From positions 877,001 to 941,000 of the forward strand of contig JALBUN010000018.1 of the NCBI GenBank assembly GCA_025174535.1: a stretch of DNA of 64,000 bases, written 5' to 3'. Positions 44,255 to 55,402 of this stretch are shown one piece after another. This DNA is from Cantharellus purpuraceus. Taxonomy: Eukaryota > Basidiomycota > Agaricomycetes > Cantharellales > Hydnaceae. Made by a program: the position numbers and the translations under genes. Position 1 is the first letter of the stretch. Every line of letters begins with the position of its first letter. The notes under the pieces were generated by a model that made no database searches, was not told the origin of the DNA, and was given only the letters and a program-made list of their open reading frames with translations.

Positions 44255-45699
44255 TGTATGGGAACTGGTTTTCCCTTAAAAGATCTTGTGTAAAGTCCCG
44301 AAACTGTACAATTTCGCTTCATGGCCTTAAAATATCAGCATATATGTACTGCTTTCTCTTGATTCAGGGCCATTCAAATATTCTCTATTTTTTCATATTT
44401 TTTTCAGGAATTTTCCATGCAGAAATGAGTCTACAAACTTATTGTTCTGCTGGGTGAAGTTTTGGGACCCACATGGACCCACAAACCTTTGCAGATGTCA
44501 GCAGCTTCAAAGTCAGCCGGAGTCACCCGGACAACTGACTCATTTTCAATCACATGACTCATTTCAATCTCCGACTCAATCTGGTCACCACTGCCAGTAA
44601 ATGCTCAATATCTTCACAACCACTGCACCTCCTGACTCCATTTTCAGTGGAGAGTTCAATAGAAGCTGTGCCTACCCATAGCTGTGCTGATCAGCCTGGG
44701 AAACAAAGTATTGACCGAGTTATTTGAGTAATGGTGACTCATGCAATGACTCCTGCCATGACTCATGCTATGACTCCTTCCATGACTCATACCATGACTC
44801 CTGTGATTACTCATGCTATGACTCCTGCTCTGAGTCACACTATGACTCCATCCATGACTCATGCCATGAGTCAGAGCAAATCCAAGCAGCTCATTGGCTA
44901 GGAAACTTCCACCCCCTTCTCACATATTCCACTAGCTTCCAGTAGTTTCCATCTATTAATAGGTAGAAGTTTCCAGTAGTATTAGTCAGCTCCTGTAAAT
45001 ACAATATAAAAGGAGCCCATTCTGCCTCTCCATTTTCTACCCCATCATTTGCACATCAGTGTGACTAGAGTGACATACAGTGTCATCCTCTATATCTCAG
45101 TAACTGTTGATTGTCCAGTTCAAGGGTCGCTTACAGTTGTGTAACTGTATTCGATTGCACTCAAAGTAGTGATTGTCCTGCTTTGGGCGTGAGTGTAGTA
45201 TCTGCCTCACGTGACTACAAATCTACAGGGTGAGATTGTCTGTCGATAGTCCTGCCATTAGTGCTCTTTGTTTAAGTTACTAGTGTGTACTGCCTTTGCA
45301 GAGCATTAGGATCTTGAACTCGTGTGAAGCAGTTGCTAGACTACTTCACACATTGCTGTTACCGGCTTCAGAGTGTCACTGGTTGGACGGTTGGATTCAT
45401 CCACCTACTTCCTCTAGCCTCTAAGTGCATTCCCCTCTTTCTGGAATATCTGGACCCCTAAGCATCTGTGAACTCTAGACTCTGGAAGTCTTATTCATTC
45501 CCTACTGCTAAGAAACATATTACCTTCCTGTGTATTGTCTGCATTGACCATTACAATGGATTGTAACCAAAGTACAAACGTTAAATTGTTTCTGGAGTTG
45601 TGCTGCAGTAGGATTTGATATTCTTCTCAGCTGTTCATTCACGGAATTGTGGTGATTTAGAGTTTGCCCTAACACCATAATTTTGCAGGTTCCAAAACA
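44255..45699 (+). mobile_element. LTR family F in the left arm
   Basis: It runs TGTATGGGAACTGG to GGTTCCAAAACA. It is preceded by AGAGG (44250-44254), the complement of CCTCT at 48516-48520, and followed by copia 4. It carries the TGACTCA array (about 44540-44880) and TATAAAAGG near 45004. Confidence 0.9.
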
Positions 45700-46958
45700 G
45701 CTTCGTTAATTGCACCGTTGTAATATTTCCAAGCCTTTGAGTGCTCTGCAACTCCTACAAAGGTATGTTCTTCTGCTTTTGGGTCAAGTTTCCTTTGTTG
45801 CTGATCTGGGACCATCACCCAGCACTTGGATCCAAACTCTTCTAGTCACAATACATCTGGCTTCCTCCCAAAGAATATTTGGTATGGTGTGGTTTCTTGT
45901 CCCAGTGCTTGGGTAGGTACTCAATTCTTGATATAGTTGGCATATGTTATTGCTTCTGGCCACAAGAATTTTGGGAGGTTCTTGGCAAAAATCATGGCTT
46001 GTGCATGCTCCAGTAGTGTCCGATTAAGACATTCTGCAATGCCATTTTGAGCTGGTGAGTACAGTGCTGTAGTTTCCATAATTATACCATGTTTAGCACA
46101 GAAGTCTTTGAATGGTTTATTGACATATTCCCCACCATTGTTGGATCAGAACCGTTTGAGTGTGTTGCCTGTTTGCATCTCAATGAACTTTTTGAATGAC
46201 TTGAAATGCTTCAGTGCCTCATCCTTTGTAGTTCCACAGTATATTTCTGTATATCTTGACTTGGCATCAGTGAATGAATAGAAGTATTTTTCATGGCTCA
46301 GTCCCTCAATCTGTGCTGGACCCCATACATTGGATATGATTAGATCACCTGTCCTTTCAGCCTTTTCATCAGCTTGCTTTGGGAAGGGTTCAACATGTTG
46401 TTTCCCTTGAATACATGCAGTGCATTGAGTGGGGGCTTGTGACTCATCAACTTGTAGTCTGGTGACCAAATTGTTCCTTTTCAAGGTCTGAATTGTCCAG
46501 ACATTAACATGTCCAAGGATATGATGCCATTTGTCCAAAGTGTGTTCCTTTGTTGTTGCCACAAAATCCTGACCCTGACCTGTGTGTTTGGTTTGTATTC
46601 ACATTTGATACATCCAGCTATTTTTGCAACCAATGCCAAACACAACACCTGTTTTAGACTTGAACTCTACTCCTGTTGGTATGAAGATTGCTGAGTGTCC
46701 ATTGTCTGTGAGGTGTCCTATACTGATCAGGTTGTTTGGTGAATCTGGTGTGTGTTTAACATCATTGAGGGTGATGGAATGTATCTTATCTTTGACCTTG
46801 AATTCAACAGCTACAGATCCATGTCCTTGGGTTCAGAGTGTGGCGCCAGGTGTGATTCCCTTGATTTTGGATGGATCTTCAGAGTAGTTAGTGAAGTCTG
46901 ACTTGTTGCAAGCAATATGAGTTGTGTGTAAGTACCCAAGGTACTTACTTACTATAGT
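45700..46958 (-). pseudogene. Copia 4 Pol fragment: protease end, gag_pre-integrase, integrase
   Basis: Minus strand: a protease-downstream segment (KIKGITPGATL, then GHGSVAVEFKVKDK and NNLISIGHLTDNGHSA), gag_pre-integrase (LDKWHHILGHVNVWTIQTLK, CTACIQGKQHVEPF) and integrase core. The core Asp motifs read NVWGP and SNNGGEY where copia has DVWGP and SDNGGEY, so both catalytic Asp are Asn; the third motif, AQNGIAE, is kept. Stops after TLKRF, ITYANYIKN and KPDVL are TGA at sites where Arg CGA is expected. The fragment is dead. An F LTR is joined at 45699, and a D LTR (gypsy B) was inserted upstream. Confidence 0.88.
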
Positions 46959-47035
46959 ATATAGCTAGATAGTTATAATTAATGTATGCAGCATTCCATT
47001 AAGGAATGCTGTCTTCTTGATAGATATATGCACCC

Positions 47036-47551
47036 TGTTATGACTATATTCATTAACAACCAGATCCCCATCTGATCCACTCAGACCGCCACGCATATGA
47101 AATCTATACTCCATTTGGAAACCGCCATGTCTCCATCTACCTGTCCGATTGTCACCGCCAATTCCACCCATCCGTCTCCGGTTCCGATTGATGCATCAGC
47201 ATCACCATAGGAACCTGGACACCCGTCCCCGTCGGACTCGGACATACTCATGTAAGGCTGTCAGCCTTGGAGACCCATCACCAGAGTAATTATTGTTAGA
47301 TTTCAAATATGTATTTAAGTTGCCTGACTGGGGACTTCATTTCCCAGTTCAAATATCAAATCATGCCTAGTTCCTAAGTCCGATCCTAACTCTCTAAGTC
47401 GTACTCCATCTCCAAAATCTCAGACACTGGTATTAGTGAGGGCGCAGCACATAAGCTGAAGCCAAGTCCGTTCCGACCCCCACGACGTGCTCCGACTCCG
47501 ACCCAACCTCTGACCCAATCTCCGATCCCCAATCAGACCTAGTGCATAACA
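47036..47551 (+). mobile_element. LTR D, 5' LTR of gypsy B copy 3 (left arm)
   Basis: It runs TGTTATGACTATATTC to GTGCATAACA, 516 bases, followed within 80 bases by gypsy B gag. The flank CACCC at left belongs to the copia 4 side. Between copia 4 and this LTR, 46930-47020 contains two perfect short hairpins. Confidence 0.9.
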
Positions 47552-47628
47552 GTATATTCAAACTTCCATACTCACTCCTACCAACGCTACGATCCACTGC
47601 CAATTCCGAATGTGCATGAACCGTCAAG

Positions 47629-48520
47629 GTGCCCGCTCCCAGCATTGACACCATCCCTGAGGTTGTCGAAGAACCAACGGATCACATAGAGGCCATCAAT
47701 GAAGAAGACAACACCCCGCCCTCTCCAAATCTGGCGCAAGCCATCTCCCTGCTTGCCAGCAGCATCCGTAACCCACAAGCTCCTAAGTCCTGGACCAAGG
47801 TCCGAGAACCTGACCCCTTTGATGGCTCCGATCCGCGAAAGCTCCAGCTGTTCTTGGTGCAATGCCGGTTGAATTTCTGCGACCGCCCCGACGCATTCAC
47901 ATCTGATCGGGTGAAGGTCACCTTCACCATGTCCTATCTCAAGGGCACCGCACTGGACTACTTTGAGCCAGCACTCATGGACGACTCCAATGACCTGATA
48001 TGGTCAGAGGACTACTCTGACTTCATCTCCGAACTTTGGACCAATTTCGGTCCTTACAACCCTGAGGCCAATGCTGAGAATGAACTCAATCGACTTCAGA
48101 TGAAGGAAAATCACAAAATTGCAAAATACATTGTGAGTTTCCAGCAGCTAGCTCTGAAAGTCCAATGGGGCGACGCTGCACTCCGACACCAATTTTACAT
48201 TGGACTCCCATCCTGCATCAAGGACAAGATATCACGTGTCAGTAAGCTGGATACTTTGGTTACCCTTTGCAAGCTTGTCCAATCCATCGACACCCGTTAT
48301 TGGGAATGTCAATCTGAGGTCTCCCATGAAAATTCGGCCAACAACAAATCGGACAAATCATCGGACAAGACCCCAAAGTCCAACAAGGGGTCTGATAAGA
48401 GGACCACCGCCAACTCAGGCCAGAAGTCAAACACTGGTAACGCTGCCAGTTCCGGTTCTGGTCAGAACAATTCCGGTACCAGCAATAACTCCAAAGCTCA
48501 CAAGAGTACTCCGGACCTCT
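47629..48520 (+). pseudogene. Gypsy B copy 3 Gag, N-terminal 297 codons
   Basis: This is the best kept gypsy B Gag: APSIDTIPEVVEEPTDHIEA, DPFDGSDPRKLQLFL, LKGTALDYFEPALMDDSND, SELWTNFGPYNPEAN, then a Ser/Asn/Lys-rich linker. It is read from GTG at 47629; upstream in the frame stands TGA where copy 1 has CAA, consistent with an ancestral CGA and an upstream start. It ends at CCTCT (48516-48520), where an LTR end begins; the CCHC part lies at 44254 and below on the other strand. It is plausibly the missing 5' half of the copy 2 gene. Confidence 0.85.
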
Positions 48521-48548
48521 TGTTTTGGAACCTGCAAAATTATGGTGT
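48521..48548 (-). mobile_element. 28-base stub of an F/E LTR end
   Basis: TGTTTTGGAACCTGCAAAAT and the next eight bases equal the start of the LTR at 50710. The sequence then switches without warning to the inverted copy of gag. The stub marks the LTR that once interrupted gag and the breakpoint of the inverted duplication. Confidence 0.85.
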
Positions 48549-48857
48549 GCACCAAGAACAGCTGGAGCTTTCGCGGATCGGAGCCATCAAAGGGGTCAGG
48601 TTCTCGGACCTTGGTCCAGGACTTAGGAGCTTGTGGGTTACGGATGCTGCTGGCAAGCAGGGAGATGGCTTGCGCCAGATTTGGAGAGGGCGGGGTGTTG
48701 TCTTCTTCATTGATGGCCTCTATGTGATCCGTTGGTTCTTCGACAACCTCAGGGATGGTGTCAATGCTGGGAGCGGGCACCTTGACGGTTCATGCACATT
48801 CGGAATTGGCAGTGGATCGTAGCGTTGGTAGGAGTGAGTATGGAAGTTTGAATATAC

Positions 48858-49373
48858 TGTTATGCACTAGGTCTGATTGGGGATCGGAGATTGGGTCAGA
48901 GGTTGGGTCGGAGTCGGAGCACGTCGTGGGGGTCGGAACGGACTTGGCTTCAGCTTATGTGCTGCGCCCTCACTAATACCAGTGTCTGAGATTTTGGAGA
49001 TGGAGTACGACTTAGAGAGTTAGGATCGGACTTAGGAACTAGGCATGATTTGATATTTGAACTGGGGAATGAAGTCCCCAGTCAGGCAACTTAAATACAT
49101 ATTTGAAATCTAACAATAATTACTCTGGTGATGGGTCTCCAAGGCTGACAGCCTTACATGAGTATGTCCGAGTCCGACGGGGACGGGTGTCCAGGTTCCT
49201 ATGGTGATGCTGATGCATCAATCGGAACCGGAGACGGATGGGTGGAATTGGCGGTGACAATCGGACAGGTAGATGGAGACATGGCGGTTTCCAAATGGAG
49301 TATAGATTTCATATGCGTGGCGGTCTGAGTGGATCAGATGGGGATCTGGTTGTTAATGAATATAGTCATAACA
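48858..49373 (-). mobile_element. LTR D in the right arm
   Basis: Mirror copy of 47036-47551, with the same ends and length. Confidence 0.9.
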
Positions 49374-49450
49374 GGGTGCATATATCTATCAAGAAGACAG
49401 CATTCCTTAATGGAATGCTGCATACATTAATTATAACTATCTAGCTATAT

Positions 49451-50709
49451 ACTATAGTAAGTAAGTACCTTGGGTACTTACACACAACTCATATTGCTTG
49501 CAACAAGTCAGACTTCACTAACTACTCTGAAGATCCATCCAAAATCAAGGGAATCACACCTGGCGCCACACTCTGAACCCAAGGACATGGATCTGTAGCT
49601 GTTGAATTCAAGGTCAAAGATAAGATACATTCCATCACCCTCAATGATGTTAAACACACACCAGATTCACCAAACAACCTGATCAGTATAGGACACCTCA
49701 CAGACAATGGACACTCAGCAATCTTCATACCAACAGGAGTAGAGTTCAAGTCTAAAACAGGTGTTGTGTTTGGCATTGGTTGCAAAAATAGCTGGATGTA
49801 TCAAATGTGAATACAAACCAAACACACAGGTCAGGGTCAGGATTTTGTGGCAACAACAAAGGAACACACTTTGGACAAATGGCATCATATCCTTGGACAT
49901 GTTAATGTCTGGACAATTCAGACCTTGAAAAGGAACAATTTGGTCACCAGACTACAAGTTGATGAGTCACAAGCCCCCACTCAATGCACTGCATGTATTC
50001 AAGGGAAACAACATGTTGAACCCTTCCCAAAGCAAGCTGATGAAAAGGCTGAAAGGACAGGTGATCTAATCATATCCAATGTATGGGGTCCAGCACAGAT
50101 TGAGGGACTGAGCCATGAAAAATACTTCTATTCATTCACTGATGCCAAGTCAAGATATACAGAAATATACTGTGGAACTACAAAGGATGAGGCACTGAAG
50201 CATTTCAAGTCATTCAAAAAGTTCATTGAGATGCAAACAGGCAACACACTCAAACGGTTCTGATCCAACAATGGTGGGGAATATGTCAATAAACCATTCA
50301 AAGACTTCTGTGCTAAACATGGTATAATTATGGAAACTACAGCACTGTACTCACCAGCTCAAAATGGCATTGCAGAATGTCTTAATCGGACACTACTGGA
50401 GCATGCACAAGCCATGATTTTTGCCAAGAACCTCCCAAAATTCTTGTGGCCAGAAGCAATAACATATGCCAACTATATCAAGAATTGAGTACCTACCCAA
50501 GCACTGGGACAAGAAACCACACCATACCAAATATTCTTTGGGAGGAAGCCAGATGTATTGTGACTAGAAGAGTTTGGATCCAAGTGCTGGGTGATGGTCC
50601 CAGATCAGCAACAAAGGAAACTTGACCCAAAAGCAGAAGAACATACCTTTGTAGGAGTTGCAGAGCACTCAAAGGCTTGGAAATATTACAACGGTGCAAT
50701 TAACGAAGC
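49451..50709 (+). pseudogene. Copia 4 Pol fragment in the right arm
   Basis: Mirror copy of 45700-46958, including the same TGA stops and the NVWGP and SNNGGEY substitutions. That the decay is shared shows the duplication is younger than the mutations. Confidence 0.88.
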
Positions 50710-52202
50710 TGTTTTGGAACCTGCAAAATTATGGTGTTAGGGCAAACTCTAAATCACCACAATTCCGTGAATGAACAGCTGAGAAGAATATCAAATCCTA
50801 CTGCAGCACAACTCCAGAAACAATTTAACGTTTGTACTTTGGTTACAATCCATTGTAATGGTCAATGCAGACAATACACAGGAAGGTAATATGTTTCTTA
50901 GCAGTAGGGAATGAATAAGACTTCCAGAGTCTAGAGTTCACAGATGCTTAGGGGTCCAGATATTCCAGAAAGAGGGGAATGCACTTAGAGGCTAGAGGAA
51001 GTAGGTGGATGAATCCAACCGTCCAACCAGTGACACTCTGAAGCCGGTAACAGCAATGTGTGAAGTAGTCTAGCAACTGCTTCACACGAGTTCAAGATCC
51101 TAATGCTCTGCAAAGGCAGTACACACTAGTAACTTAAACAAAGAGCACTAATGGCAGGACTATCGACAGACAATCTCACCCTGTAGATTTGTAGTCACGT
51201 GAGGCAGATACTACACTCACGCCCAAAGCAGGACAATCACTACTTTGAGTGCAATCGAATACAGTTACACAACTGTTAGCGACCCTTGAACTGGACAATC
51301 AACAGTTACTGAGATATAGAGGATGACACTGTATGTCACTCTAGTCACACTGATGTGCAAATGATGGGGTAGAAAATGGAGAGGCAGAATGGGCTCCTTT
51401 TATATTGTATTTACAGGAGCTGACTAATACTACTGGAAACTTCTACCTATTAATAGATGGAAACTACTGGAAGCTAGTGGAATATGTGAGAAGGGGGTGG
51501 AAGTTTCCTAGCCAATGAGCTGCTTGGATTTGCTCTGACTCATGGCATGAGTCATGGATGGAGTCATAGTGTGACTCAGAGCAGGAGTCATAGCATGAGT
51601 AATCACAGGAGTCATGGTATGAGTCATGGAAGGAGTCATGGTATGAGTCATGGAAGGAGTCATGGTATGAGTCATGGAAGGAGTCATAGCATGAGTCATG
51701 GCAGGAGTCATTGCATGAGTCACCATTACTCAAATAACTCGGTCAATACTTTGTTTCCCAGGCTGATCAGCACAGCTATGGGTAGGCACAGCTTCTATTG
51801 AACTCTCCACTGAAAATGGAGTCAGGAGGTGCAGTGGTTGTGAAGATATTGAGCATTTACTGGCAGTGGTGACCAGATTGAGTCGGAGATTGAAATGAGT
51901 CATGTGATTGAAAATGAGTCAGTTGTCCGGGTGACTCCGGCTGACTTTGAAGCTGCTGACATCTGCAAAGGTTTGTGGGTCCATGTGGGTCCCAAAACTT
52001 CACCCAGCAGAACAATAAGTTTGTAGACTCATTTCTGCATGGAAAATTCCTGAAAAAAATATGAAAAAATAGAGAATATTTGAATGGCCCTGAATCAAGA
52101 GAAAGCAGTACATATATGCTGATATTTTAAGGCCATGAAGCGAAATTGTACAGTTTCGGGACTTTACACAAGATTTTTTAAGGGAAAACCAGTTCCTATG
52201 TG
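50710..52202 (-). mobile_element. LTR family F in the right arm
   Basis: Mirror copy of 44255-45699 with the expanded minisatellite. The outer terminus is degenerate (CCAGTTCCTATG instead of CCAGTTCCCATACA), followed by copia 3 integrase sequence. Confidence 0.88.
51560..51725. repeat. 24-base minisatellite (ATGACTCAT / ATGACTCC alternation)
   Basis: Tandem units built from GAGTCATGG(T/A)ATGAGTCATGGAAG run inside the F LTR, with two units more than at 44724-44862. Each unit contributes two TGACTC words. The Met-Ser-His-rich and Asp-Ser-Cys-rich ORFs over it are artefacts of the repeat. Confidence 0.9.
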
Positions 52203-52377
52203 CGGATCTTGCGCTGACAACTATTCTCTACCTTTACCTTCCAGCCCTTGAACACCTCAAGCACTTGGTCATGGCTGGCCATTGGTTCCATCGTGCAGAT
52301 GTGGGATTTGTCATCAACTAAGGTGAGTGCATACCACTTTCCGTCACATGACTGAGTTTCCATAGAACCAACAGTGT
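52203..52377 (-). pseudogene. Copia 3 integrase fragment beyond the E LTR
   Basis: The minus strand reads GKWYALTLVDDKSHICTMEP, with the D of the integrase core followed by SHDQVLEVFKGWK. It continues the copia 3 ORF interrupted by the E LTR at 52378-53809 (duplication AGTGT). It is cut on the left by the right-arm F LTR. Confidence 0.8.
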
Positions 52378-53809
52378 TGTTTTGGAACCCGCAAAATTAT
52401 GGTGTTAGGGCAAACTCTAAATCACCACAATTCCGTGAATGAACAGCTGAGAAGAATATCAAACCCTGCTGCAGCACAACTCCAGAAACAATTTAACGTT
52501 TGTACTTTGGTTACAATCCTTTGTATTGGTCAATGCAGACTATACGCAGAAAGGTAATACGTTTCTTAGCAGCAAGAAATGAATAAGACTTCCAGAGTCT
52601 AGAGTTCACGGATGCTTAGGGGTCCAGATATTCCAAAAAGAGGGGAATGCACTTAGAGGCTAAAGGAAGTAGGTGGATGAATCCAACCGTCCAACCAGTG
52701 GCACTCAGAAGCAGGTAACAGCGATGTGTGAAGTAGTCTAGCAACTGCTTCACACGAGTTCAAGCTTCTAATGCTCTGCAAAGGCAGTACACACTAGTTA
52801 CTTAAACAAGAGCACTAATGGCAGGACTATCGACAGACAATCTCACCCTGTAGATTTGTAGTCACGTGAGGCAGATACTACACTCACGCCCAAAGCAGGA
52901 ATATCACTACTTTGAGTGCAATCAAGTACAGTTACACAACTGTAAAAGATCCTTGAACTGGTAATCAACAGTTACTGAGATAGAGGATGACACTGTATGT
53001 CACTCTAGTCACACTGGTGTGCAGAAGATGGGTAGAATATGATGATATGTTATTCTTTCAGAGGCAGAATGGCCTCCTTATATATTGTATTTACAGGGGC
53101 TGACTAATGCTTCTGGAATATTCTACCTATTAATAGATGGAAACTACTGGAAGGTTGTGGAAGGTGGAAGAAAGGGGTAGAATATTCCAAGCCAATCACA
53201 GGATCTGATCACAGCACTAACACTGATCAGGAGCTGAATAATGGTTCTGGAAAGTTCTATCTAATAATAGAAGGAAACAGCTAGAATGTTATGGAAAGGG
53301 GTAGAATATTCCAAGGCAATCACCTGATTTGATCACCCATCAGCTGATCTGATCCCTGAGCTAGGCACTGATCAGGCAAAAAGAAGGGTGTCCACCCTGT
53401 TTTCTGCACTGGTTTGGACAGCCATGGATAGCCAGATCTCAGGTGATGATCTGCATGGAAAATAGTGCCCTGAGAGGCTGTGGTTGTTAAGTTACAGAAT
53501 ATTTATTGATCAGAGACATCTGAGCTTGAATTGAGGCCAAATGCCTGGTCCAAAAGGGGAGAGCCGGCTGTGCGAAGGTTTGTGGGCGCCTATGGGTCCA
53601 CAACTGTAGCACAGCAGAAATAAATGATTCTGAGCTGAGTTCTGCATGGAATATTCCTGAAAAAATATGGAAAAATAGAGAATATTTGAATAAGTCCATT
53701 CCAGGTACAAGCATCAAATATATGCTGATATTTAGGAATGGAAAAGCAAAGAATAGCACATTGGTGCTGCATAAATGGAATTTGATAGGGAAAAGGTGGT
53801 TCCCATACA
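52378..53809 (-). mobile_element. Solo LTR family E in copia 3 (1432 bp)
   Basis: Complete, TGTTTTGGAACC to GGTTCCCATACA. Exact duplication AGTGT at 52373-52377 and 53810-53814. It splits the integrase of copia 3. Confidence 0.93.
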
Positions 53810-54397
53810 AGTGTCCATATGAACCAGGTCGAGTAGCCCCTCCACGCGGTGCCTTCCAAGGGGGAATGGTAAGCGTGTCTGCTTCCCCTCTATGCAGGCT
53901 AGGCAATCCATCTGTGCAGGGATAGGAGCAGCAGCATTTGTGATCCTGACGTTCTTGGCGGCACCTTCGGTGAGTTTCTTGCGGTCCCACATATTTAGAT
54001 GACCCATCATTCGATGTAGGTCCATCCATGTGATCTCAGCGGGTGCCATGGCTGCCAGTAGCCACTCACTATTCAGCCACTTCGCTAGTTGGGAGTTGTC
54101 AGACTTGGTGAATGCCAGGTTTGCAGTCCCATTGGTCTGTGGCTTCATGACTCTCAGCTGCACTGGGTAGACCTGCTCCATTACTGGTATGTCAATAGTG
54201 TTTCCTCCCGGTCCATGCAGCTTGCAGCTTGACTGATTGAATGCCACAGTATATCCCTTCTGTGTCAGCTGGCATATGGACAGCAATCTCACCGCGATGT
54301 CAGGTACCCAGGACACATTGTGCAGCTCACCAAATGCCTCACCGCCATCCTTCAGCTGGATTGCATAGTGTACGGTTCCAGATCCCATCACCTGCAC
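53810..54397 (-). pseudogene. Copia 3 protease end and gag_pre-integrase region
   Basis: Continuation of the copia 3 polyprotein: GSGTVHYAIQLKDGGEAFGE, LHNVSWVPDIAVRLLSICQL (typical copia protease-downstream region), then WMDLHRMMGHLNMWDRKKL and MDCLACIEGKQTRLPFPLGR (gag_pre-integrase zinc region) and LLDLVHMDTC at the integrase start. It is interrupted by the E LTR. The frame differs from the upstream gag-protease part by a shift near 54390-54430. Confidence 0.88.
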
Positions 54398-55365
54398 CTG
54401 ACCCTTTGCGGTGGTGATTTGTGTGGCACACTAAATGGTGCATAGTCTTGGAGATCCTCTTGGCATGGTGTGTAGTGACCTGACGCCCCTGAGTCCAGGT
54501 AGTACATGGTATTGCCATCGCTTCTGCTTGCCTTTCCATTCAGCACCGTAAACATGCGTCTGACTGGCGCTTGTGTGCCTGCTTTGGCATTCACATCGTT
54601 CTTCTTTGGCTTCATGCAATCACATGCCCAGTGCCCAGCTACTCCGCAGTTATGGCATTTCCCTTTTCTCTTTGTATCCATACCTTTTCCACCCCCTGCT
54701 TTCCCTTTCCCTTTAGCTAGTAATCCTGTACTGTCTTCACCATGCAGTTCACGGTGGAGCTCCATTTGTCTGAGTCTCTGTGTGACACTTGCAATGGTTT
54801 CTGTAGAATGATTGACTGTAGTAGTGAATTGGTCAAGCTCAGCAGGTAACGAGTTTAAGAAGTATGAAAGGAATTGTGAATCAGGTACGCTCTGCCCAGC
54901 TGCTGTGAGCTTCTGCCGGACCTCTTCCATTTTAAGCTGGTGCGTCTGGATTGGTGTCCCAGCCATGTACTTTATGGTCGTTATCTGTGTGAACAGCACT
55001 GCACGGATGCCATCCATGCTTGCTCCATATGTGTCCTCCAAGGCTTTCCAGGCCTTCACCGGATCACGGTTACCCATTATGGGTTGCTTCCACTCGTCTT
55101 CAATGTGCAGGGCAATTTCCATATACGCCCTTCCAGCGCAAAGGTCCCATGCAGCCATGGCTGCCATCTCAGCTGCTTTCGGTGCCATTGCATCTGCTGG
55201 CTCTGGCCTGGGAACTGTACCTTGAACCATCACCATTTGGTTCAGCCCATACAGCACTGTCTCCATATTGTTCTTCCACAAGTAGAAGTTTGTTGAGTTG
55301 AGTTTTGGGAATGTCGAGAACCAATTCCCAGTGGTTGTGATATAGTCGAGTTGCATAGTGATCAT
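54388..55365 (-). CDS. Copia 3 Gag and protease start (325 aa)
   Basis: It starts ATGATCACTATGC at 55365. Residues about 10-230 form the copia-type gag (UBN2-like: NFYLWKNNMETVLYGLNQMV, WKALEDTYGASMDGIRA, FLSYFLNSLPAELDQFTT). A Lys/Gly-rich stretch and a CCHC knuckle, CHNCGVAGHWACDCMKPK, follow. The protease motif YYLDSGASGHYTPC comes near the end, with the catalytic DSG present. The frame is lost shortly after, near 54390. The gag itself is complete, making this one of the less decayed copia parts here. Confidence 0.9.
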   Translation of the reverse strand: MITMQLDYITTTGNWFSTFPKLNSTNFYLWKNNMETVLYGLNQMVMVQGTVPRPEPADAMAPKAAEMAAMAAWDLCAGRAYMEIALHIEDEWKQPIMGNRDPVKAWKALEDTYGASMDGIRAVLFTQITTIKYMAGTPIQTHQLKMEEVRQKLTAAGQSVPDSQFLSYFLNSLPAELDQFTTTVNHSTETIASVTQRLRQMELHRELHGEDSTGLLAKGKGKAGGGKGMDTKRKGKCHNCGVAGHWACDCMKPKKNDVNAKAGTQAPVRRMFTVLNGKASRSDGNTMYYLDSGASGHYTPCQEDLQDYAPFSVPHKSPPQRVRCR

Positions 55366-55402
55366 TATGGGTAAATAATTCTGTTGTAATTATGCAGCAA
55401 TG

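Larger units (their letters stand above)
44255..47861. repeat. Left arm of a 7.9-kb inverted repeat
   Basis: Position x matches 96409-x on the opposite strand from about 44860 inward to 47861, and 96457-x outside the minisatellite, where the right arm has 48 extra bases. The arm holds an F LTR, a copia 4 pol fragment, a D LTR and the start of a gypsy B gag. All shadow translations compared are the same in both arms; a few mismatches occur only at the outermost bases. Confidence 0.9.
48548..52202. repeat. Right arm of the 7.9-kb inverted repeat
   Basis: Reverse complement of 44255-47861. It contains a gag fragment on minus (48548-48780), a D LTR on minus (48858-49373), the copia 4 fragment on plus (49451-50709) and an F LTR on minus (50710-52202). 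The 24-base minisatellite near 51600-51700 has two more units than the left arm. The outer edge joins copia 3. Confidence 0.9.

Noticed and set aside
47629..48822. A 397-codon gag-like ORF as one gene
   Set aside because: The part after 48520 is an LTR stub and inverted gag sequence read on the wrong strand, so only 47629-48520 is genuine Gag.
51508..51801. Regular 24-base repeats suggesting a CRISPR array or a repeat protein
   Set aside because: Units are contiguous without unique spacers, lie inside an LTR of a eukaryotic retroelement, and the ORFs over them simply follow the repeat in several frames.
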